Shown piece by piece: positions 7,244-13,711 of a stretch of 13,711 nt of DNA. The notes under the pieces were generated by a model. That model was not told the DNA's origin. It worked only from the letters and a program-made list of their open reading frames with translations, and ran no database searches. The DNA is taken from assembly GCA_030654205.1 (NCBI GenBank), contig JAURXW010000192.1, forward strand, positions 1 through 13,711, written 5' to 3'. Source of the stretch: Bacteriovorax sp. (GTDB lineage Bacteria; Bdellovibrionota; Bacteriovoracia; Bacteriovoracales; Bacteriovoracaceae). Made by a program: the position numbers and the translations under genes. How positions within the stretch are numbered: the first letter of the stretch is position 1; every line of letters starts with the position of its first letter.

Positions 7244-8149
7244 CTAGCCTAACATTTTTTCAAATTCAGATAATAATTCTTCTGCTGATTTTTGCTCACC
7301 CTCTACTGCTGGAACTTCTTCGGCCACTTCAACTACAGCAGGAGCTTTAGCTGCGGGTTTACTTTCTTCAATTGCACGGGCCATTTCGGCTTCTAAATCA
7401 ATTTCTTCCTCAATCACGGCTGCGACAATTGGAGCTGGTGCCATTGGTGCAGCTTCTGGTGCTTTTGCTCCGCCTTTTTTCAATGCGGCCAATTCAGCTT
7501 TTAGTTGATCATTTTCTTGTTGAAGTCTTTTTAAATTAGCTAAATCTTCTTCAATAATTTCGTATTCTTTTAAACGTTCGCGCAAATCATTTCGTTCAGC
7601 AGTTAAAGTCGAAACATCTTTTTGAAGATTTGCATCTCCACCAGCTGCTCTTGCTTCATTTAATTGGCTTTGGAGTGCAGCTAGATCTTTTTTCAAAATA
7701 TCAACTTCTGCATTTGCACCTTTACCTGCACCAAGCTCTTGCATTCTTTTTTCAAGGTCAGAAATTTGCTTCGTTCGATCATTAAGCTTTAAAGAAAGAG
7801 AAGCTATTTCAGCATTTTTTTGATTCACTTCTTCTGAAGAGGAACCAATTCCAATACTCATTGATGATGGTAAATCACCGACAGGCACAACTGAAGGAAT
7901 TCCATTTCCCATATCTAAACCACCACCTCTAAAGAGTGATGATTTTAAAGCCGTTGAATTTTGTATAATGGAATCTAAATAATTTTTTACAACACTTGCT
8001 GGAATTTCGTGTGTAAGTTGATGAAATTTTTTTCGGTTATATAACCAGTAAACAATTATTCCAACCATCGTGACGAGGAGGAGCATACTGAATACAGTTA
8101 TTGTTTCATCGGTAAATTTTGTAAGAATCAAACGTAATGTTTCTGACAC
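7244..8149 (-). CDS. Membrane-anchored coiled-coil protein
   Basis: Unrecognised 301-aa protein with a modular build. A short N-terminus leads into one membrane helix (about residues 18-37) followed by the basic stop NRKK. Next comes a Gly/Ser-rich stretch (about 72-105), then a long coiled coil (about 106-225, heptads of Leu, Ile and Ala with Lys, Glu and Gln). After that is an Ala/Pro/Glu-rich linker holding the acidic helix EIDLEAEMARAIEES (249-263), and a final helix SAEELLSEFEKMLG (288-301). By the positive-inside rule the coiled coil should be cytoplasmic. The two acidic amphipathic helices look like docking motifs on a flexible tether. The start is GTG 8149 with AGGA 7 nt before it. 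It lies 48 nt after the monophosphatase gene and 19 nt before the HEAT-repeat gene. Function unknown. Confidence 0.8.
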   Translation of the reverse strand: MSETLRLILTKFTDETITVFSMLLLVTMVGIIVYWLYNRKKFHQLTHEIPASVVKNYLDSIIQNSTALKSSLFRGGGLDMGNGIPSVVPVGDLPSSMSIGIGSSSEEVNQKNAEIASLSLKLNDRTKQISDLEKRMQELGAGKGANAEVDILKKDLAALQSQLNEARAAGGDANLQKDVSTLTAERNDLRERLKEYEIIEEDLANLKRLQQENDQLKAELAALKKGGAKAPEAAPMAPAPIVAAVIEEEIDLEAEMARAIEESKPAAKAPAVVEVAEEVPAVEGEQKSAEELLSEFEKMLG

Positions 8150-8197
8150 GGTCCCATCCTAGGAAATCTAATTGCAATCAATTAAAATTATATGCTT

Positions 8198-9067
8198 TTA
8201 CTGAAATATTGACAAGATCTCTCCGTGTAAAGGCGCTCTTGCCGCTAGAATAGTTTCTTGAAAGGGATGAAATTTCTGACCAGAATAATCGGTTACTACA
8301 ACTCCAGACTCTACACAAATAAGTCCAGCTGCTGAAATATCCCAAGCGGCCAAGCCTCTTTCCCAAAAACAATCAAAAATTCCCTTGCTTACATAACAAA
8401 GATCCAGGGCCGCACTTCCCATTCTTCTAATGCCACGACTTCTGCCAATCATATTTTTAAATAAGGTAAATTCTGCTTCAAACACTGGGCCTTTTTCAGT
8501 GGTAAACCCTGTTACAAGTAAGGAATTTTTTAAACTTTTTTTATTAGTCGATTTTTTTAGCGAAATTATTTTCGATTTTTTTGCCAAAAGGTTGATCGTT
8601 TTAGTTCCTTTACCCTTGATTGCGTAAAAGCACTCCCCCGAACTTGGTCTTAAAACAACTCCAACGACTGGCTCACCAAAATGGGCCAGGGAGATACAAA
8701 CACCAAAATAATCCAAACCATTTAGAAAATTATTTGTTCCATCTAAAGGATCAATAATCCATACCCATTCTTTATTTTTTAAAAATTCATAACGAGACAT
8801 TTCGCCTTGGAATTCTTTAAATGCGCTTTCTTCGGCTAAAATTAAATGATCAGGATAAATCTTTTTAATCCCATCAATTATTATTTTTTCAGATTCTGTG
8901 TCAGCGTTCGAGGCTATGCCCTGAGCTTCTTTCATTGTTATTTTTAATGAAGAAATACGAAGTTGCTTCTTCATCAGATGGGCGCCCGAAATTTTTGCCA
9001 ATTTTAAAGATAGCTTTAAAACGTCTTCATATTTTACTTTGATTGGTTTTTTAATAATTGTTTTCAT
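8198..9067 (-). CDS. Inositol monophosphatase family phosphatase
   Basis: The family (SuhB, CysQ, histidinol-phosphatase and others) removes phosphate from inositol phosphates, PAP or related substrates with Mg2+. The signature residues are present: the acidic pair in LAEES (Glu79-Glu80), IDPLDGTNNF (Asp106, Asp109) and AAWDISAAGL (Asp243), numbered from the start used here. The predicted length is 289 aa, against about 260-270 for SuhB. The open frame runs further upstream to 9184, but that part is a Lys/Thr-rich low-complexity peptide that merely overlies the acidic tail of yacG, so I start at ATG 9067, overlapping yacG by 17 nt. The ribosome site is weak (GAAG). It probably relies on coupling to yacG. 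The family is firm; the substrate cannot be told from sequence. Confidence 0.88.
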   Translation of the reverse strand: MKTIIKKPIKVKYEDVLKLSLKLAKISGAHLMKKQLRISSLKITMKEAQGIASNADTESEKIIIDGIKKIYPDHLILAEESAFKEFQGEMSRYEFLKNKEWVWIIDPLDGTNNFLNGLDYFGVCISLAHFGEPVVGVVLRPSSGECFYAIKGKGTKTINLLAKKSKIISLKKSTNKKSLKNSLLVTGFTTEKGPVFEAEFTLFKNMIGRSRGIRRMGSAALDLCYVSKGIFDCFWERGLAAWDISAAGLICVESGVVVTDYSGQKFHPFQETILAARAPLHGEILSIFQ

Positions 9068-9341
9068 CGTCTTCGTAGTCGTCGATGAAATTATTTTCTT
9101 CTTGTTTTTCGTCGTTTTCTGAATCATGGTCTTGGTCTTTTTCTTGCTCTTCATTTTTATTGGTCTCATTAGTTTGATCAACACGAACTTGTTCTTTTAC
9201 TGGAAAACGATAGCTTTCTTTAAACCAATGCCCCAAGTCAATCATTTTACATCTTTCAGTACAAAAAGGTCGAAATTCAGATTCGTAATAAGAAAAAATA
9301 ATATCACATTGCGGACATTTTACTTTTAATAATTTATTCAT
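9051..9341 (-). CDS. yacG: YacG-like zinc protein, putative DNA gyrase inhibitor
   Basis: YacG proteins are small zinc-ribbon proteins; E. coli YacG inhibits DNA gyrase by binding GyrB. The first 50 residues show the family zinc site Cys9-x2-Cys12 and Cys27-x3-Cys31, with the hallmark strings FRPFCTERC, KMIDLGHW and YRFP. After about residue 55 there is a very acidic tail of about 40 residues (Asp, Glu, Asn and Gln rich, ending DDYEDDENNY), making this protein 96 aa against 65 in E. coli. Its ATG overlaps the stop of the class-IV PLP enzyme gene (ATGA), and its end overlaps the monophosphatase gene by 17 nt, so translation is probably coupled. The tail is likely disordered and may mimic DNA, but that is inference. 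Confidence 0.88.
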   Translation of the reverse strand: MNKLLKVKCPQCDIIFSYYESEFRPFCTERCKMIDLGHWFKESYRFPVKEQVRVDQTNETNKNEEQEKDQDHDSENDEKQEENNFIDDYEDDENNY

Positions 9342-10123
9342 ACTTGCTCACCATAACGTCCGAAAATTTCAATTGCTTTTATGTATAAGGAATTCTTTTT
9401 TTCGAAGAATTTTTTTTCAAATTGCTCCACAAATCTAATTCCTTTTACAGAGTTAGTTAACCAGATTTCTTGTGCCTGCTCAAGATCTGATTTAGAAACT
9501 GTTCCCACTTTGATTTTAAAGTTGTGAGACTCTAGTTTTTCTAAAAGTTTACGACCAGTTATACCTGCTAAAATAATTGATGAGGGAGCTGGCGAGATAA
9601 TCAGACCTTGCGCTGTCACAACAATAATATTCGAGGTGCTGGTTTCTGTAATATTCTCTTGATTATCAAAAAAAACGATATCATCAAATCCTCTAAACTT
9701 AGCTCTCATCAATTCTAGGTCAGACTCAAGGTAATTTGATATTTTAACAAAGGAAGGTAGTAATCCTATAGTTTTTACTTTTAGCCCATACATTAATTTT
9801 AACGTATCACTCGTTATTTCCCAAACACGTTGCTCCAAATAAAAACAATCGTCAAAAATGGTAAGACGGAAATAATAATTAATATTTTGGAAATCTGCTG
9901 AATTTTTAAATACTTCATCAACGTATTGTTTAATTTTTTCAATATTGTAGATCCAATTTTCCTTTGGAAATAAGAAATCGGCACCTTTCACTAGACGTTC
10001 TAAATGGGCATCTAGAAAAAGTAACTTTCCATTAAAGGAAATAAATGAAGCAAATACAATATGTCCTCTTTGGAGAGAACTTATTTGATAATTTTTTGCC
10101 ATATCGTTCGATAATATTTTCAT
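9338..10123 (-). CDS. Class-IV PLP enzyme (PabC/IlvE fold)
   Basis: Fold-type IV PLP enzymes include aminodeoxychorismate lyase (PabC), branched-chain aminotransferase (IlvE) and D-amino-acid transaminase. The 261-aa product shows LFLDAHLERL, the likely PLP lysine Lys127 in FVKISNYL, the PLP-contacting Glu160 in NITETSTSN, ILAGITG, and WLTNSVKGIRFV near the end. The length and the last motif fit PabC-type lyases best, but the substrate pocket is not diagnostic. I use ATG 10123: GGAAGGGG precedes it, and a good promoter lies just upstream. A frame open to TTG 10168 would place that promoter inside the gene and has no ribosome site. It heads a leftward run (yacG and onward) and is divergent from the IlvC-like/panB/coaX cluster. 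Confidence 0.82.
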   Translation of the reverse strand: MKILSNDMAKNYQISSLQRGHIVFASFISFNGKLLFLDAHLERLVKGADFLFPKENWIYNIEKIKQYVDEVFKNSADFQNINYYFRLTIFDDCFYLEQRVWEITSDTLKLMYGLKVKTIGLLPSFVKISNYLESDLELMRAKFRGFDDIVFFDNQENITETSTSNIIVVTAQGLIISPAPSSIILAGITGRKLLEKLESHNFKIKVGTVSKSDLEQAQEIWLTNSVKGIRFVEQFEKKFFEKKNSLYIKAIEIFGRYGEQV

Positions 10124-10151
10124 TGATTGCTCTGGCCCCTTCCCGTATATA

Positions 10152-10181
10152 AGTGTAGCTTTAAGCAATAAGAATTGCCAA
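10152..10181 (-). promoter_or_regulatory. Promoter of the class-IV PLP enzyme operon
   Basis: On the minus strand TTGGCA (10181-10176) and TACACT (10157-10152) are 18 bp apart. Transcription would start at about 10146, leaving a leader of about 23 nt that contains GGAAGGGG before ATG 10123. This arrangement decides the start codon of the gene. Confidence 0.5.
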
Positions 10182-10197
10182 TGAGAAAAGGAAAAAC

Positions 10198-11121
10198 ATG
10201 ACGCTCCAAGGCCCCATTGCCATCATAGGATTTGGCTCCCAAGCACGAGCATGGGCTCTTAACCTTAGAGATTCAAAAATAAGTTTTAAAATTGTACTAA
10301 AGGCCAATAGTCCTTCAATGGCATTAGTTAGTTCAATGGGCTTTGAAAGTATTGAGTTAGAAAGTCATGAACTGGAAAAATTTAAAGTTTTTTTGATGCT
10401 CATACCTGATGACAAACATATTTCATTTTTTGAAAAAAATTGTTCTTTTTTAAGTAATGAATCCCATTTTATTTATGCCCATGGCTTCAGTCTCTCTAAA
10501 GAACGTTTACATGAAAAATTTTCGCAATTTTCTCACTCACTTCTAGCGCCAAAGGCCATTGCAAGCGATGTGCGTTTTCAATATGAAACTAAAGGAAAAA
10601 TTGGCGTTGCCTATTACGCTCAAACTTTAGAAAATGAAATATTCCTAAAAGCACTTGCACCCAAGCTAGGCTTTACTACTATGTATAAAAGTCATTTTGA
10701 TGAAGAATGTATGGCCGATCTTTTCTCAGAGCAATCTCTGCTTTGCTCACTGATTCCTTACGGAGCATTAAAATCGTACAACCTGCTCCGCAAAAATGGT
10801 ATTTCTTCTGAAGTGGCTTTTATGGAATGCTTTCTTGAATTAAAATCTATTAGCCATGCCTTTGTAACACTTGGTCCTCAGGCATTTTTTAATCTCATTT
10901 CTCCAAATGCTCTTATAGGTTCGCAAAAAGGCCGTGAATTGTTAATGGGAGAAACTTTTGATAAAGCTTTAGAGCAAATTCTTATTGATATAAAAAATAA
11001 ACACTTTTATAAAGAAGTTGAAATTGATGCTGATCTCCTTCGGAAAAAAGTTTTGGCCGAATGGGATGAAGAAGAACTTTCAAAAACTTTTATAAAATTA
11101 AAACCAGAGTTAATCGTATGA
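10198..11121 (+). CDS. Ketol-acid reductoisomerase-like protein, possible ketopantoate reductase
   Basis: Class I KARI (IlvC, about 330 aa) rearranges and reduces acetohydroxy acids with NADPH and Mg2+ in valine and isoleucine synthesis. This 307-aa homologue keeps the nucleotide loop GFGSQARAWALNLRDS (11-26), the HGF His95, Lys119 in APK, the metal ligands Asp174 and Glu178 (DLFSEQ) and Glu210 and Glu214 (ECFLELK), and Ser235 in ISPNALIG, so it should be catalytically able. It departs from IlvC in the segment after APK, where the usual GPGHxVR is AIASDVR, and it is about 20 residues short. AAGGA stands about 8 nt before ATG 10198. Its last codons overlap panB (ATGA), and no ilvB, ilvN or ilvD is nearby. 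IlvC is known to reduce ketopantoate in enteric bacteria, so a dedicated pantoate-forming role is the best guess. Confidence 0.85.
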   Translation: MTLQGPIAIIGFGSQARAWALNLRDSKISFKIVLKANSPSMALVSSMGFESIELESHELEKFKVFLMLIPDDKHISFFEKNCSFLSNESHFIYAHGFSLSKERLHEKFSQFSHSLLAPKAIASDVRFQYETKGKIGVAYYAQTLENEIFLKALAPKLGFTTMYKSHFDEECMADLFSEQSLLCSLIPYGALKSYNLLRKNGISSEVAFMECFLELKSISHAFVTLGPQAFFNLISPNALIGSQKGRELLMGETFDKALEQILIDIKNKHFYKEVEIDADLLRKKVLAEWDEEELSKTFIKLKPELIV

Positions 11122-11903
11122 CTTACTTGGACCCAAAAACTATTAATAAACTTAACACTCGCCAGATTCGTACCTTTAAAAAAAGTGCGCACAATCGGTC
11201 ACTTCAAATGCTTACATGTTACGATTATCAGAGCGCTCAGATGTTAAATGAGACAACATTAGACTTAATTCTAATTGGCGATAGTTTGGGAAATGTTGTT
11301 TTAGGTTATGATTACACAATTGAAGTTAGCACTGAAACGATGATTTTATTTTCCAAAGCGGTTAAAAAAGGCTCTCCAGATAAATTTGTTATCGCTGACT
11401 TGCCTTTTGGTAGTTATGCTTCAATGGAATTGGGACTTGCAAACTCTATAAAACTTTTTCAGCAAAGTGGTGTTGAAGCACTCAAGCTTGAAGGAGCCTA
11501 TGATCATGAGATTATTTTAATAGAGCGATTAACCCAAATCGGAATTCCAGTTATGGGCCATATTGGGTTAACTCCCCAATCAGTGCATGAACAAGGTGGC
11601 TACTTCACTCATGGAAAAGATGAGAAATCTAAAACAAAATTACTTAAAGAGGCTCAGGCCCTTGAAGCGGCCGGATGCTTTGCCATCGTGCTAGAGTTTG
11701 TAGAAGAAAGCTTAGCAAAACTAATTACCGAAAAATTAACTATTCCGACTATTGGAATTGGTTCAGGAATTCACACTGATGGCCAAGTTTTAGTTATCAA
11801 TGACCTTCTACATTTAGGAAAAAAAGATCCTCCAAAATTTTGTAAACCGATTGCCAATTTATACCAAACAAAAAAGCAATTAATTGAAGATTATTTGAAA
11901 TAA
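11118..11903 (+). CDS. panB: 3-methyl-2-oxobutanoate hydroxymethyltransferase
   Basis: PanB transfers a hydroxymethyl group from methylene-tetrahydrofolate to 2-oxoisovalerate, making ketopantoate, the first committed step to pantothenate and CoA. The 261-aa product has the full family pattern: MLTCYDYQSA, the metal ligands Asp55 (IGDSLGN), Asp94 (ADLPFGSY) and Glu125 (LKLEGA), GHIGLTPQSV, the catalytic Glu193 in VLEFVEE, and IGIGSGIHTDGQVLV (family usually IGIGAG). The length is typical. The start codon overlaps the stop of the IlvC-like gene by 4 nt, and coaX starts 2 nt after its stop, so the three form one operon with coupled translation. PanC and PanD are not in the window. Confidence 0.96.
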   Translation: MTYLDPKTINKLNTRQIRTFKKSAHNRSLQMLTCYDYQSAQMLNETTLDLILIGDSLGNVVLGYDYTIEVSTETMILFSKAVKKGSPDKFVIADLPFGSYASMELGLANSIKLFQQSGVEALKLEGAYDHEIILIERLTQIGIPVMGHIGLTPQSVHEQGGYFTHGKDEKSKTKLLKEAQALEAAGCFAIVLEFVEESLAKLITEKLTIPTIGIGSGIHTDGQVLVINDLLHLGKKDPPKFCKPIANLYQTKKQLIEDYLK

Positions 11904-11905
11904 AA

Positions 11906-12619
11906 ATGAGAATTATTACAATCGATAACGGAAATACGAATCCTCACGTTGGAATTTTTCAAAATGAAAAACTCGATTCAGTCGTTGCCTTAAAAGATTT
12001 CATGGCCCAAGAGGATGATTTTATCCTTCTCTCAGATGTAGGCTCACCAATAAATTTTAGTGCGAATGTTGATTTGAAAAAATATCGCCGTATGCAAAAA
12101 GGGATAAATCACTTTTTTGAAATGCCTGTTTTGTACTCTGAAACTTTAGGTGATGATCGCTTAATTTCATCCTATTTAGTATTTAGTCACATTAAGCCAA
12201 ACGAAAAAATTCTCTTAATCGATGCTGGAACTTTTATAACAATTGATTTGATTAATGATCAAGGATTTCTTGGTGGCTATATTTTCCCTGGAATTGCGAC
12301 TTTTTTATCTAGTTATCAAAAGGGATCTAATTTAAAAATACTTAGTCCACAATTTAATTTAAGCAGATCTGAACTTCCTCATTCGACAGAGGAAGCTATT
12401 TTAGGGGCAACTGAGATTTACCTCGAGTCAGTATTAAAGGCATTAATTAAAAAAACTTCACCAAGTAAGATTATTATTACCGGGGGAAGTTTTGAATTAG
12501 TTAAAAATATAATATTAAAATTTAATTTACCAAAAGTTCAACTTGAGACATATCATCACTTAATACATTATGCTTTATTTTTAATATATCAGAATCATCT
12601 TCGTCCAAAATCTCTTTAA
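11906..12619 (+). CDS. coaX: Type III pantothenate kinase
   Basis: CoaX phosphorylates pantothenate, the first step of CoA synthesis proper; type III enzymes are insensitive to CoA feedback and need a monovalent cation. The 237-aa product, slightly short for the family (about 250-260), has the ASKHA-fold motifs: IDNGNTN (Asp7-Thr11), LGDDRL (82-86), IDAGTFITID (Asp106), GGYIFPGI (123-130), STEEAILGATE (160-170) and ITGGS (191-195). It follows panB by 2 nt with no ribosome site of its own, which points to coupled translation. The last 98 bp lie opposite the 3' end of the convergent small gene. Placement next to panB supports the assignment. Confidence 0.93.
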   Translation: MRIITIDNGNTNPHVGIFQNEKLDSVVALKDFMAQEDDFILLSDVGSPINFSANVDLKKYRRMQKGINHFFEMPVLYSETLGDDRLISSYLVFSHIKPNEKILLIDAGTFITIDLINDQGFLGGYIFPGIATFLSSYQKGSNLKILSPQFNLSRSELPHSTEEAILGATEIYLESVLKALIKKTSPSKIIITGGSFELVKNIILKFNLPKVQLETYHHLIHYALFLIYQNHLRPKSL

Positions 12620-12821
12620 GACCAGCTGGAATTTCTACGGCCCGATATTTTTTTCCGTTAGTCGTTCTAATCCAATAACCTTTTACTAGCTTCTCTTCAA
12701 CAACCATGCGAATGGGCTTTAAACTTATAATATGGTCGACATTAATTAAAAGTATTTCAAAAACATTATCAATAGACTGACCGTCTTTAGGTGAAACAAT
12801 TTTAAATTTCTCTAATGCCAT
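12522..12821 (-). CDS. Small beta-rich protein, unknown function
   Basis: The 99-aa product is not firmly recognised. Residues about 20-75 alternate hydrophobic and charged residues as in beta strands (NVDHIISLKPIRMVVEE, then YWIRTTNGKKYRAVEIPAGL), recalling small FlbD- or LytTR-like beta folds. The tail after about residue 70 is acidic and charged (LDEDDSDILKIKHN). ATG 12821 has GAGGA 5 nt before it. The conserved-looking part lies outside the coaX overlap; only the C-terminal third of the protein is antisense to coaX. The ribosome site and good composition argue for a real gene, but the length of the tail is less certain. It follows the DUF1275 gene after a 114-bp gap on the same strand. 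Confidence 0.65.
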   Translation of the reverse strand: MALEKFKIVSPKDGQSIDNVFEILLINVDHIISLKPIRMVVEEKLVKGYWIRTTNGKKYRAVEIPAGLKEILDEDDSDILKIKHNVLSDDMSQVELLVN

Positions 12822-12834
12822 AAAATCCTCGTTT

Positions 12835-12868
12835 ATTATAAAGTGAACAATACCGTGGTTGGATTATA
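12835..12868 (-). promoter_or_regulatory. Possible -10 boxes upstream of the 99-aa gene
   Basis: Two perfect TATAAT hexamers occur on the minus strand, at 12840-12835 and 12868-12863. Neither has a convincing -35 box at 16-18 bp. The 114-bp gap around them contains no gene and no hairpin with a T-tract, so the small gene may have its own promoter here. Confidence 0.25.
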
Positions 12869-12935
12869 GGCGAACATTAAAAACTTAAAAGGGTATTTGT
12901 AAGATTTACATCATCCTAAGGACTTAAAATCAAGA

Positions 12936-13667
12936 TTAAGCTGCCTTTGAATTTTTTATGTGAACAACACGAAGCCGAATGGCCGTGAAACAAGTTATAA
13001 ACAAGGGCAATAAAAAGCCATAAAATTTAAAGTTAAGATAAAGCATTGCAGAAACGAGTGAGCCTCCTACAAAAGACCAGAAAATACCAAATCTGCACCA
13101 ATTGGCAAAGAGTTCACGTTTTGAGACATCTTCCCGAGTTGTCCAAAGTCGAACTAAACCAATTCCCAAATCGGTGGTAAGCCCCGTCAAGTGAGTCGTG
13201 CGAATTACTGCACCTGAAGCAGAAGAAATAACTGCATTTTGAAGTCCACAGGTAAATGATAATAAAAACAATAAAAGGTAATCTCTTTGCAAGCTCAAGG
13301 ACTCTCCAAACTCGCCCAAGTATCCTTGAGTGCCTAAAATAAGAATCAAACAGATATTAAAAAAAATAATAGAAAAAATTAACGAATATCTTGGAGATTT
13401 ATTTTTTATTCTTTGTCGCTCAACATTCCAAGCTGAAATGCTTACTCCCAATAAAAAACATAGAGGCACCATCAACATTCCAAACATCGTGTTCCAATCA
13501 AACTTTGCTCCAGCAACTCCGGCCAATGTAGCAAAACCGGTTACGTGAGAAACAAAGCGATGGACTGCTAAAAAGCCTCCAGTATTGAGTGCTCCCCCCT
13601 GAAAAGCCAGCAGGAACCAAATAAATAGGTTGCGATGTTCATAGAGTGAATCTTGATCTTTAAACAT
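12936..13667 (-). CDS. DUF1275 (YoaK) family membrane protein
   Basis: This 243-aa integral membrane protein has about six hydrophobic segments. The family hallmarks are visible: an N-terminal GGALNTGGF, RFVSHVTGFAT (family pattern vS-x-x-TGN, with Phe here in place of Asn), and the second-half motif CGLQNAVISSASGAVIRTTHLTGLTTDLG, split here as FTCGLQNAV and IRTTHLTGLTTDLG. The two halves each carry a [ST]H-x-TG motif, as in an internal duplication. The function of the family is unknown; a transporter role is often suspected. ATG 13667 has only a distant AAGGG before it. Upstream of 13667 the remaining 44 bp hold a short inverted repeat but no clear promoter. Confidence 0.88.
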   Translation of the reverse strand: MFKDQDSLYEHRNLFIWFLLAFQGGALNTGGFLAVHRFVSHVTGFATLAGVAGAKFDWNTMFGMLMVPLCFLLGVSISAWNVERQRIKNKSPRYSLIFSIIFFNICLILILGTQGYLGEFGESLSLQRDYLLLFLLSFTCGLQNAVISSASGAVIRTTHLTGLTTDLGIGLVRLWTTREDVSKRELFANWCRFGIFWSFVGGSLVSAMLYLNFKFYGFLLPLFITCFTAIRLRVVHIKNSKAA

Positions 13668-13711
13668 TCTATAATTATTCCCTTATGCCTTCCAAATGGG
13701 AAGCTCAAATT

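Noticed and set aside
8150..8197. Possible terminator or promoter between the monophosphatase and coiled-coil genes
   Set aside because: There is no hairpin with a T-tract and no paired -35/-10 boxes, so read-through transcription is the simpler view.
9068..9184. Lys/Thr-rich N-terminal extension of the monophosphatase
   Set aside because: It is low-complexity and exactly overlies the acidic tail of yacG in another frame; the conserved domain needs nothing before ATG 9067.
9126..9329. Rightward open frame of 67 codons across yacG
   Set aside because: It is the complement of the yacG zinc domain and acidic tail; the hydrophobic product is a by-product of antisense composition.
10124..10168. 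TTG start 15 codons upstream for the class-IV PLP enzyme
   Set aside because: No ribosome site precedes it, and a TTGGCA/TACACT promoter plus GGAAGGGG site fit the ATG at 10123.
13689..13703. Inverted repeat CTTCC-N5-GGAAG upstream of the DUF1275 gene
   Set aside because: A 5-bp arm is too short to claim as an operator, and no promoter could be matched to it.

Overview
The window is a compact, AT-rich chromosomal segment of a Gram-negative (outer-membrane) bacterium. It carries apolipoprotein N-acyltransferase (lnt), Kdo-pathway arabinose-5-phosphate isomerase (kdsD), two lipoproteins and several exported proteins. The low GC content, the AAGGA-type ribosome sites and the mix of genes are compatible with Bdellovibrionota, perhaps Bacteriovoracales. 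That is an inference from style, not from a diagnostic marker. I see no tRNA, rRNA, insertion sequence, CRISPR array, phage or plasmid gene.

Layout: (1) 1-2579: a DksA/TraR-family regulator converges through a bidirectional terminator on a 54-aa lipoprotein gene. A COG3650-type exported protein follows, then an exported subtilisin-like protease with a structured leader. (2) 2557-5835: an unrecognised zinc-ribbon protein with one C-terminal membrane helix is divergent from lnt, and lnt converges on kdsD. (3) 5896-10123: a lipoprotein converges on the end of a leftward five-gene run. In transcription order the run is class-IV PLP enzyme, yacG, inositol-monophosphatase-like enzyme, membrane coiled-coil protein and exported HEAT-repeat protein. 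(4) 10198-12619: a tight rightward cluster of a ketol-acid-reductoisomerase-like protein, panB and coaX. (5) 12522-13667: a small beta-rich protein gene whose 3' end runs antisense under coaX, and a DUF1275/YoaK membrane protein.

The most coherent biology is the cofactor cluster. PanB makes ketopantoate from 2-oxoisovalerate, and the IlvC-like protein, with all KARI catalytic residues in place, is well positioned to reduce it to pantoate. CoaX phosphorylates pantothenate. No PanE-type ketopantoate reductase is in the window, so a dedicated IlvC paralogue may do this step. The divergent class-IV PLP enzyme could supply 2-oxoisovalerate from valine or could be an ordinary PabC-type lyase; the sequence does not decide.

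The other themes are envelope biogenesis (lnt, kdsD, lipoproteins, coiled-coil/HEAT pair) and extreme compaction. Four convergent pairs overlap or abut at their stop codons, and at least lnt appears to have its promoter so close that its mRNA would be leaderless.
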